Source of the DNA: Halichondria panicea
Taxonomy: Eukaryota; Porifera; Demospongiae; Suberitida; Halichondriidae
Reading direction: 5' to 3'
DNA: 64,000 nt
Assembly: GCF_963675165.1 (NCBI RefSeq)
Contig: NC_087385.1
Span: forward strand, 4,512,412 to 4,576,411
The stretch's first letter is position 1, and each line of letters opens with the position of its first letter. The notes beneath the pieces were generated by a model that saw only the letters and a list, made by a program, of their open reading frames with translations, was not told the origin of the DNA and did not search any database. Made by a program: the position numbers and the translations under genes. Shown here piece after piece: positions 11,945-22,455 of the stretch.

Positions 11945-13161
11945 CCAAAGAGAGTAGATTTTTTTTTTTGGTACACATTTTTTACATTTTGTGGCATATC
12001 TTCTAAAGTAAAAGTGATATGATCTATTTGAGTGCAGGTACTGAAAGTTCAACTATTGGCGCTTCCATTGGACCACCACCTGTTACATCACATGACATCA
12101 TCAGTATAAAATGGCTGTCTGAAGATGTGTACTTCCGAAAATATGTTAGGAATAGAAGTAGCTTATTTGTTTGAGTTAAGATCTGAAATTTGTTGTGCAT
12201 GTACCTGAGTATATTGCTCATCTTTTGAGCTTCAACAGAAGTCTGGGCTACTAGTAAGTTCTGAGAAATACTGCATTTTGTTGTTTTTTGGTGGCAAATA
12301 TGTTAGGAATACAACTTTAGATTTTATATTAGTTAAGGTCTGATTTTTGAGCAGCATGTACTACAATAGTGTACTTTTCATCTGTACTAACTTACAGGAG
12401 TTAGGCTAGCCTCTTCTTTGCTAGAGCGGCCCATCTTGTCAAAAACAGTGCTTTTTATGACTTTTGGGGCGATTTGGCTACGTAGTAAGCTCAATTACCA
12501 CGCCCCTGTGACACAGAATGACCAACACCAACTGTGTATTTGCAGGTAGACATCACATGACCTTTGGATGTAGCAAATAACAACAAGATGATTTGTGATG
12601 TCACAAATCAATGAATATCATTGCTACGTCAGCAAAAGTAGCAAAACGGAGCAAAATCACCATTTTTGACAAGAAGGGCCGCTCTAGCAAAGATGAGACT
12701 TGTCTAGCTCCTGTAAGTTAGTACAGATGAATTCTATGCTATTGTAGTACATGCTCCTCAAAAATCAGACCTTAACTAGCATAAAATCGAAAGTTGTATT
12801 CCTAACATATTTGCCACCAAAAAACAACAAAATGCAGTATTTCTCAGAACTTACTAGCAGCCCAGACTTCTGTTGAAGCTCAAAAGATGAGCAATATAGT
12901 CAGGTACATACACAATAAATTTCAGATCTTAACTCAAACAAATAAGCTACTTCTATTCCTAACATATTTTCGGAGGTACACATCTTCAGACAGCCATTTC
13001 ATAGTGATGATGTCATATGATGTAACAGGTGGTGGTCCAATGGAAGCGCCAATAATTGAACTTTCAGTACCTACACTCAAATAGATCATATCACTTTTAC
13101 TTCAGAAGATATGCCACAAAATGTGAAAAAAATAATATAAAAAAAAATCTACTCTCTTTGG
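11945..13161. mobile_element. Foldback element with about 510-bp inverted arms
   Basis: The left arm (11945 to about 12455) and right arm (about 12655-13161) are inverted copies of each other, roughly 90% identical by eye, with a spacer of about 200 bp. The outer ends are CCAAAGAGAGTAGATTTT and its complement. Matching open frames on the two strands of the arms are a symmetric by-product, not genes. No transposase and no clear target-site duplication. The element lies between receptors B and C. Confidence 0.85.
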
Positions 13162-13334
13162 AGTATTATCTCCATATAATTATACCCCAATACTAATGGC
13201 AAACATAATATTTACGTTCTATTAAATTAAATTTGGTCTTGGAACGAGTCATGCACATGCGCAATATATTACTCATGTCCTTTGACATAATTATCTGCTC
13301 TATACAGACTATCTAAGCTCATGACAGCCTCAAC

Positions 13335-16110
13335 ATGTCTGTTCATTGGTCACATCAGAGTGCATTACTAGTACTACTCACCTGCCTGCTCCACCATTTT
13401 ACTGGAGGTGAGCTTATCTGCGGTTCAGCTATTGGAAACTACGACTGCAATCATGTCGACATTGACCATATCTGCAAGGATGAGGTTTGTGGGTTTTAGT
13501 GTATGGAATTATGGTAAATTATACCTGAAATCTAGACACTCATTTGTTTATGTTTATTGCTATATGCCTCGGTGCACATGCGCCAGGGACATACGGTAAT
13601 CAGTTAATATACATGTAATTGTAGCTATAGTTAATACTAGAGCTATCGTTCAATATTTTATAAGCTGTAAACCTCCTTTCCATGCAGACACAACCCCCTG
13701 TATGTCCCCCAGTGGCTGATCTCTGTTGTAAGTTAAAGCATTGTGCACGATGTAGCCAGTTGTCTGTGTTTAACCTATCTCAAAGTACTAGCTAATAAGG
13801 AACATTTACTGTGTTGGTTGCAACCAGGAACTCCCTATAATTATGGGGAATATATTTAGGCAGTGTACTAATTGAGATTTTATTCTCTTACAGACAACAA
13901 AGATGGCGAATACTCCACAATAGGTGAGTCATATCCTACTCATCACCGTACATGCTTGAGGCTATAATTATAGGCTGCTCTGCTTCACCAACAATTCAAC
14001 AACAAGCAAGAAGCTCCAACACTGATGCACAGCTGTCACTAACGCCAGTCGCACACAATTGTTGGGAATACAACCTCACAGTGTCATGGACGTTCAATAC
14101 AACTAGTAAGTACACCAATATAATGCTTCGTGTGTAGTCTATGTACACATGTATGGTTCCCATGCTGTCTGTAGTTCCAACAGGATCAAGATATGAGTTA
14201 AAATATTTTAGAAATGGAGATCTCATCCGCACAATATGCTCACAAGTGAGGACATCTCATTATTCGCTATTCGTGCAATGTATTTTCATTTTCTAGCAAA
14301 TTGACTGGACTCGCAGTTCATTTGATGGATTGGAATTTGAATGGGGGGAATATATAGTTAAAGTAAGAATGTATAGAACTTATCATGTACATGTGTGCAA
14401 CAGAATTGACTATTGCAGTTAACTGTACTGGATGCCAATGGATCTGAGTTGTTGGTGATGAGAACTGAAATAACTCATTCTCCATCTACATATTATGAAA
14501 TTTTACCTGTCTCTCCATATCGCTGCGGTCTATAGTGGGTAAGTGAATACAGTAGATACATTCAGACATGGTAGTAATGTTCTAATCTGTACAGAGGAGA
14601 TACGAACCAGTCCTGTGACTAACCTCTTTCACACTCTAAGTTTGGAGGAGGGTACATACCGTGTGGAATTGACGTGGGAGCCACCCACTCTAGTGGTACA
14701 ATACATGATCCCTGTGACGTATTTTGTGACCCTATTCAACAGTTCATTCTCGACTACAGTTCACACCAACCAGGTGCAGTGCACTCAAGACAACAATGCT
14801 TACACTAGCCATTGTCCCTTTTTCTACAGACCCAGATGGTTATCTATTCCTTAGAACCCACGAGAGAGCACTTTATCAAGGTACCCATTCTTCATCAGAC
14901 CTTGTGCTTGTCTCATGACCCACTAACCCATTGTCATTGCCCTTGATGTCATTACCTGCTCTTGTTGATTTAGGTAGAGCCCTTTGTGCCCTGTAGCTCT
15001 ACTTGTGGGAGGAGCAATCGCACAATAATTATACCTAGTGGTAAGTGATGTACATTGTGATTGTGCAAAACACTGTGCATTAGTAATATTTGTCTCTGTC
15101 TCACAGCTCCTTCTACATCACCGGACATCTCGCATACTGTAACACTCTCACCTACTACAAACCCAATCCCGCCTACTATAACACCCTCACCTACTACAAG
15201 CCCAACATCGATCACAAACAAGACGGAAGTAGCTACTGCAATTGTAGCTGGTGTCTCAACAGGTGTTGTTGTTGTTGTTGTTGTCTCCTTCTGTGTGGTG
15301 TTGTTCATCGCCGTATTTGTGTTGATTAGAAGAAAGACAGAGGAAGCGGAAGTGACATCTCATGATAATAGGGCCTATCTATCACGACCAGATATCTCAA
15401 AATCACCCAGTGAAGAAACATTTTGCTGTCCAGAATTACCTCTTGATAAAGAATCATTTCTTGATTCTTCATCTGATTACAACTTTCCAATATCACGTCT
15501 TACCAACAATCCTATTGTTGAATCCACTTCTTCCACCACGACACTCCCTGACATAGAACAAACATCCATGGAGTCCCTGAACAATATTGAACTATCCCCT
15601 GTGAAGCCGCTGAACATTCAATCAAGCCCTATCCAAGGTGTATCACCTGACAGTCCTTCTGTGGTTGTTCTATACTCTCCAAAGACACCAACGGTCGAGA
15701 TAGAAGATATTCTTGGAACGCTGGTAGTGGGACTGCGTCAATATGGCATCAGCGCTAAGTCTCCAGACACCTGCTGTGTCAGTGACAGTATCTCTGCCTG
15801 GCTTGAGAGAGAGGTGGAGAACTCTATCGTACTCCTTGTGTGCAACGAAGCCCTAAAGAGTGACTGGGAGTGTGAGAGGCCTAGCAAGCTGGTGTGTTCC
15901 CTCAGACAGCTGCTTCATGGCAGTTTGGTGGATAGGGGACTCTCAAAATTTGCTACTGTGTTTATGGGCAAGGATGCAGAGAGTGGTTATGTGCCAAGTG
16001 CTTATCTCATGCCCCAGAACCAATTCACTGTCAGAGACATTAATGATGTTATTGATATATCACACTTTGTGTTCAAGATTCCACGTTACGAAGCACGTTG
16101 CGACGTATAA
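13335..16110 (+). CDS. SEFIR-domain receptor C, probably disrupted
   Basis: Recent duplicate of B: even the upstream and intronic DNA match. Exons: 13335-13484, 13688-13727, 13894-13923, 13974-14105, 14175-14245, 14297-14362, 14419-14538, 14595-14773, 14830-14880, 14974-15040, 15107-16110. Compared with B, a 2-nt insertion near the end of exon 7 creates TAG at 14533-14535 and breaks the phase into exon 8. A weak upstream donor (GTCTAT at 14528) would restore phase and skip the stop, so function is not excluded. In the last exon the FN3 module of B is replaced by a short Thr/Pro-rich stalk (TLSPTTNPIPPTITPSPTTS). The TM and SEFIR domains are intact and near identical to B. It is a pseudogene, a null allele, or a rescued isoform. 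Confidence 0.75.
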
Positions 16111-16275
16111 TTTTATGGAGATGTATAACATTCTGCAACCAAAACTGTGTGCATTTTTTTGATAGAATCACAACTTTGCATACAGAAAAATGTTGTATGG
16201 ATTCCACATAGCTAGTGTAGATCTACCAGTGCGTGAGATATTCTGTTAAGTAGTAAGTTTGACTAGATTGTGAGA

Positions 16276-19200
16276 ATGGGGCTAGATATAATACTGGTGA
16301 CAATGCTGATACTATTGGGAGTGTGTAAAGCTGCTGCGATTAACACCAGGAATGATACTCTGTTGGGGCTGTGCCTGCAAGATGATTCCCACTGTACAGA
16401 GCTTGGACCAAATGAAACCTGTAGGAGTCGAGGGAATGAGCAAGCTGAGAGATACAACACTGGGATATGTGTGAGTCAGTGTGAGTGGTGTTCATTGTGG
16501 TTTGGCAACGTGGGGGTGCTCAGAATTTGATGATATTCATAAAAATTAATCATACCAAACAAAGTTGTGGTTTATTAGCATTGTAGCTAGATCTACATAC
16601 ATAATTATGTAGCTGACATCGTATAAATATAGAGAGTAGACGTTTCTTGTTCAGTTGGTGCACATTGAACCATTCCTCTTGTGTGTTTGTGATTGTGAGT
16701 GTATAGAGAAGCTATACGTACTGTGAACACAGCGGCTTGTATATACAGAAGCATCATATTGCATGGTTACTTTGTGGTTACCACAAGGCTTTGTTGAAAT
16801 GTCAAGCATGTAACAGCTCTAGGTTGAAGCCATCCTGTAATCAGTTACACATTATAACTGATTCCCTTCTATATACATGTTATTCTTTTCATATACCACC
16901 ACAGAGGTACGAGCAAACAATTCAAACTTCAAGTAAGTTCTCCCTGTATCATGTATTCTGTATACTGTACTGTACTAAGAAACATCAAGTAAAATTCTCA
17001 CTTATTGCTATTTGCATCTACACATTTATTGCTATTTGCATCTACGCATTAACTGTTATGCATGCACAGCCTGTAAGTACAAACCTGGAGCATCACCGGA
17101 ATCACTAGAAGAGGCCCTATGTCCCCAAGCTAGTGAATGTGAGCCTGAGCCAAATGCCGTATGGCCAGTGATGAACTACACACTGATACACGACAACAAT
17201 AATCCAGAATTCTTTATTGTTGATATTCGTTGGCAGGAAGGTAAGCATATACCATAGTTTAAATAATTATGTCATCTGCCTCTAGCTCTGCGTGGTAAGC
17301 ATACCATAGTTTAAAGATGTCATCTGCCTCTAGCTCTGCGTGAAGTGTATCAATTGATATATTTATCTGGTATACCAGTATATATATACATAACGTGTGT
17401 TATGCTATGATACGTGCAGTGAATGTGTCGGGGTACTCAATAACTGTGTCCCTCCGGCAGTGGAGTTGTCCTGTTGGGGAAGTGTACCTCCAGTGCGGCA
17501 CAACTGATCTCACCTCAGTAAGTCAGTACACTAGCAATAAACAACACTCTGGCATGTACTGTGTGCAGGGCTCCAATGGATTCTTATATACCCACATACG
17601 AGGGTACCATCAAAACGAGCAGTCCAAAGACGGGCAGCTTTTTATCAAGGTAATAGACCACCACCCTCACTTAATTTAGCTGTGTACCCTATCTAGCTGA
17701 CTCCCCACGGCTGGTGTGATGGCCCCCAGCTGAGTCTGGATATACCTGAAGCCTGTTACAGTCTCTGTCCAGGAGCTTGCTCTGTCTGTGAAGAAGGTGA
17801 AACTTTAGATTGACGGAATTTAATCAAAGTTGCTAATAATCTCTCATTGTGTAGATGAATCTGATCCAGCCCTTCCAACTGAACTCTCAGTCTCGCTCTG
17901 TTGGAGCCCCGTTAGCAATATGAGCACAGCTACTGTTGCATGGCAATCGAACAGAACATACTACAGTGCCTACCCCAACCAGACTTACTATGCAGCTGTG
18001 TTCAGAGATAATAAGATTGTCTCCAGACATATTGAGATTGTAGGACGAGTACGTTGATTTTGTAGTTGATTGAGAATTTTTAATTAATTTCTCTCTTCTC
18101 CTTAGACCAATGTTACACTGCACAACCTCTCACTAAACCACAGCCATAAATATGTAATCAAAGTAAGCTCAGTATTTCATATGATAAACTAATTTCAACA
18201 CGGTTACACTATTCCCGTGTAGGTCTGGCCATTTGATTGCAGGTGTGGGCACATCTCTGTTCAAAAAGAATTCTCTTTGGGTAAGTAGTTGCTTTATTAG
18301 GCTGTCATTGTTGTTTACATTTCATACGTACACAGGCAGCACCAGCACTCCCCTGTGTCCTGGTTATGCTACCACAACTACTCGTACCAGCTTCACCACT
18401 AATCCGACTTCCACACATATCTCGCTTCACACCAGCTCTCCTACCCTCACCCTCTCCACCACTCTCACACCCACACATATCTCGCTCCACACCAGCTCTC
18501 CTACCCTCACCCTCTCCACCAGCTCTCCTACCCTCACCCTCTCCACCAGCTCTCCTACCCTCACCCTCCACACCAGCTCTCCTACCCTCACCCTCTCCAC
18601 CACCCTCACACCCTCACAGACCATTCCCTTCCCAAGCTCCACTCCTTTCACATCTTTCACTGACTGGCTGTACTTACTCCTCTTCTTTGTCATTGCTGCC
18701 TCTGTTACATTCTTCATCATTGTAATCATAATTTATCGCTTCCGATATCAAAATTCGCGCCTACCTTTCAACGACTCGACCAACAGCCCCTCCCTGACTC
18801 CACAACCACTGACTACAAACGTGCTACTGGTTTATTCCCTCAGAACTTCAACTGAAGATATTGAGAATATTTTAGCAAATTTTGCTGTTCCATTGCAACT
18901 ATACGGGATACAGGTGATATTCTACGACATGCTGTGTGGTCAAGTGGGTATTCCCCAATGGATGGAAAATGCTGTCACTCAGAGCAGCAAAGTGTTTTTG
19001 GTGTGTAACAATGAGTTCAAAACAGAATGGGAGGATCCATCTGTTTCACCACTGGAGGGAAACTTAGTGCATATTCTCAAACAGAACTTTTTTGCTCATG
19101 TCAGAACAAGTTCAGACTACATGTCGAAGTATGCTCTACTGTTTATGAGCTCTCGTGAGAGTGAAAAGTGCATTGCCAGCAGCTACCTACTGAACTTGCA

Positions 19201-19297
19201 ACGATTTGTGGTGGACCCAGTCGACCCCTCCAGGCTAGACCAAGTGGCAAGGTTTATTACAAACACTAAATCGTACATTCTGGACATGGGAGACTGA
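16276..19297 (+). CDS. SEFIR-domain transmembrane receptor D (divergent)
   Basis: Fourth receptor in the array. Exons: 16276-16470, 16905-16932, 17070-17240, 17420-17517, 17569-17649, 17697-17796, 17855-18048, 18106-18162, 18223-18280, 18336-19297 (647 codons plus stop, phases consistent). The start at 16276 gives a signal peptide (MGLDIILVTMLILLGVCKAA). The cysteine-rich ectodomain (motifs CPVGEVYLQC, CPGACSVC) leads to a mucin-like Ser/Thr/Pro stalk coded by a minisatellite, a TM helix (YLLLFFVIAASVTFFIIVII) and SEFIR (NVLLVYSLRTSTEDIENIL, PQWMENAVTQSSKVFLVCNN). The SEFIR domain is clearly homologous to A-C but far more diverged, so D is the older paralogue. Confidence 0.85.
17238..17341 (+). 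repeat. Tandem duplication covering a splice donor in receptor D
   Basis: A unit of about 50 bp starting at the donor (GTAAGCAT, then ACCATAGTTTAAA, then GTCATCTGCCTCTAGC) is repeated head to tail, placing a second GGTAAGCAT donor-like site inside the intron. Confidence 0.8.
18415..18612 (+). repeat. Coding minisatellite for the mucin-like stalk of receptor D
   Basis: Repeats of CACCAGCTCTCCTACCCTCA and related units code for TSSPTLTLS repeats, a likely O-glycosylated stalk just outside the membrane. Units are nearly identical, so copy number may vary between individuals. Confidence 0.85.
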
Positions 19298-19560
19298 GAC
19301 AATTGCTTAGTGTGTATGTTTCATTCATCTGCCACCCCTGCTGTAAGGAAGTGATTGATCGCTTACCCATCCCTGTTCATGTGTGTGTACATTTTTATAG
19401 CATCTACAGTCATTGTGGTTTCTAGTATCTGTGGTGGTTTTGTAAATTACCACAATTGGGTAGAGGGTGTGGCTGGGATCACGGAAAGGTCACGGAAAGG
19501 TCACTGAGAGTAGTTTAATTTTACGTTTGTCAACAAACAAACAAATCTGAAGGCAGGAAG

Positions 19561-22186
19561 ATGGAGAAACCTTGTGAAGCACCTCAGTCTACGATTAACG
19601 AGAAGACACTACTAGTTAACACAGCCATTGTAGGGAAAAAGCCATCAGAGTCAAGCAGCCATTCTCCAGACAACCTCCGCACCTACTGGTGGAGATGGAT
19701 TGTTCTGTGTATCTTCGCTCTCAATCTAGCTATGACCAACATCATATGGATACCCTCAGCCCCCATAGCAAACACGATCATCTGCTACTATGATGTGTCT
19801 CTGTTCTGGGTGAATTCCCTGTCGGAAGTGTACATGCTCACGTACATAATCCTCCTCTTCCCCGCGATGTGGATGTTGGACAAGTATGGACTGAGACTGA
19901 GTGTAATGCTAGGAGCAGGCTTTGATGCAGCAGGGGCCGCACTCAAACTGGCAGGCACAGGTCAGACTGCATGCACTCACTGTTGATGCATCATCACAGA
20001 CAAACTACCTTAAGGTCGGTATTATTAACGGGTTGTTATTTTAGCGAATTTAGCGAATTGACATTTTTTCGCTAAATCAACCACTCGCTAATAATACAAA
20101 CACGTCAGCATTACGTACAATTAGAGAGTAATATTGATTCAAATCGCTAAAATTAGTACCCGCCAATAATACCAACCTTAAGGTACCTACTCTTTGTATA
20201 ATTATGACTGTATCTAATTATGTACCCATTGTTGTGATGATAATTATCATGACCCCATACCACAGGCTCCAACTTTTTCTGGCTCCTTATGTTTGGTCAA
20301 TCACTGGCGTCACTCTCCAACGTCTTCATCTGGACAGCTGCTCCTCTCCTTTCTGAGGTGTGGTTTCCACCAAAAGAGAGGGCCACAGCCACAGCTATTG
20401 GGGGAGCCATAGCACCTCAGGTAAGTCAACATTTTTCGTGTATTAGCATTTATTGACTGAAAAACCTTTTTAGTTAGGCATTCTGCTTGGTCTGGGATTG
20501 ACCCCATTCATAGTGCACAGTGACCTGAATCTCCAGTTTGCAGTATGCGGGAACACAACCAATCCTCCCTATGCCAGCCCGGGGGAAACTAAAGAATGGT
20601 CCGACTTCATATTCTCCAGACTCTTGTATTTCAATATTGGAGTGGCTGCATTGGGCCTCATTGTGTTCATCTTGACCATATTTTGTGAGTAATTTGAGGT
20701 ATTTCTTGTCTCTGCACATAATGATGCCTTCTTGCTCACTCTTGGCCAGTATTCCTACTAATGTCAAACAGTCCCTAGTTTCCTTCTAATTCATCCGGGT
20801 GTGTCCTTTGCTTTTCTCCCATTCTCTTATCACATAGCTATACGTGTGTATCGCTAGCAGAGTATACATTATGTGTCACAGGGTTTTGTGATGCCCCGCC
20901 CACTCCTCCGAGCATCTCTCGTAAGCTGGAGAGCGAACACAAACAGTCGACAGGTTTTCAGCAGTTCAAAGAATTCCTCATCACCACACTAGGGGCATTC
21001 AAGAATGTCTATTTTGTTCTCTACATGATTGTAGCTGGTGAGCCTGCAACAGTTCTAGATGCGCTGTTCTATTATACTTTACATATACACACAGCCATAA
21101 TCATAGCAGTTGCAGGCTCTGTAGTGTCTGTCATTAATGAAGTGGTCCATCCTTACTTTCCGGTGAGCTAGTTTCATTGCATTATTCTAATTATAATTAT
21201 GTATGTCACAGGACTATGATGAGGAAATAGGGTACCTTGGCATCACTGCACAAGCAACCTCTATTCTCTCCATGTTTGTAGCTGGTCGTGTGCTAGATTG
21301 GACCAAGGCATTTTAGTGAGTCCAATATGTTCTGTGAGTGGTACAATTACTCATGTTGCACGATAATTTGCTCTGCACAGTGCTGTGAATCTGGTCGTGT
21401 GCATACTCTCTGTAATCTGTGTGACTCTCTTCGCTGTGTTGATTCTGTTCCAGGACAATTTCTACCTCCTCTATATACCCTTTGTTTTCTTGGGGTAAGG
21501 TTTACTCACCACACACCAGTATAGCCATGGGGATTTATTTCCGAAATGGGCCTGTTTTGATAGCTAATAATTTAGTGCTCGTAATTTGAGTGAGGATTTT
21601 TGTAGCCCTTTGAAAAGCCTATATCTTATTTAGATCAGTCATGATTGCTTCCGTCCATTCTCGAAGAAGCATATGCTATAATTATGACAACATGCTGTCC
21701 TAACACAGATTGAGCATGGCTTCTTTTCAAGCAGTGGCTTATGAGTATGCTATTGAGATGACCTACCCCCTACCAGAGGGTACCTCCAGTGGCCTCATCA
21801 ACTCTGGATCACAGGTACATGTACTGTACATTCGTCAATGCTTTAATGTTTGTGTTTGGAGGGGAATCAGTTCTAGCATACACAAAAACAAAGGTTGTAT
21901 AGAGACAAATTTGTTGATTTTGGCTGAGATAATAACATCATCTTTAGAGCTATAATTATACTGAATTATGTCTATTTTCAGCTCGTACTCTACCTAACTT
22001 GTATCTGTATACCCCGTGCAGATTCTCTCGATTATTACAATCAGCTTTGTAGGTCACTTTGCCGATAAGAGCGTGGACAATGTTCCAGTGGGATTGTGGT
22101 TCATGGTTGGACTCACTTCTCTGGGCTGCCTCATCACCATCTTTGTCAGACCAGAACTCAAAAGAGTTAAAATTGACAAAAAATAG
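19561..22186 (+). CDS. FLVCR-like MFS transporter 1 (SLC49 family)
   Basis: Twelve-TM major facilitator of the FLVCR/SLC49 family, whose vertebrate members are reported to move choline, ethanolamine or haem. Exons: 19561-19960, 20266-20420, 20474-20684, 20882-21037, 21095-21162, 21212-21315, 21381-21494, 21709-21814, 22022-22186 (492 codons plus stop). Family landmarks: WRWIVLCIFALNLAM, WVNSLSEVYMLTY, WMLDKYGLRLSVMLGAG (loop 2-3), LSEVWFPPKERATATAIG, and the highly diagnostic EMTYPLPEGTSSGLINS near TM11. The start is the first ATG after an AT-rich leader. Its neighbour shares every exon boundary, so the pair arose by tandem duplication. Substrate cannot be read from sequence. Confidence 0.9.
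20006..20185. mobile_element. MITE in an intron of transporter 1
   Basis: About 180 bp with terminal inverted repeats CCTTAAGGTCGGTATTATT and CCTTAAGGTTGGTATTATT, flanked by TA on both sides. This is consistent with a non-autonomous Tc1/mariner-like element with a TA target duplication. No coding capacity. Confidence 0.8.
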
Positions 22187-22455
22187 CGCACAGGCATAGT
22201 TTTGTATTTTGTATGTACATGTTATTATTTAATGTACACATGTAGTCTATTAGCTACATATGTACTGGATCCAAGCACATTATGCAGCAGAGCAGTGTCC
22301 CATGACTTGTTGTCCCATGACTTGTTGTTAATTGTGTATACATGTACATAAAAAAGTGGGCGTGACTAGATTCTAGCATAGATTGTGTTTATAGTCACCT
22401 TTGGTAGCTAGCTAGCTAGCTGAGCTCAGCTGATTTATTTATTACGTGTACATAC

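Noticed and set aside
12024-13084. Two similar 65-codon proteins on opposite strands
   Set aside because: They are the same sequence in the two arms of the foldback element; no family or splice context.
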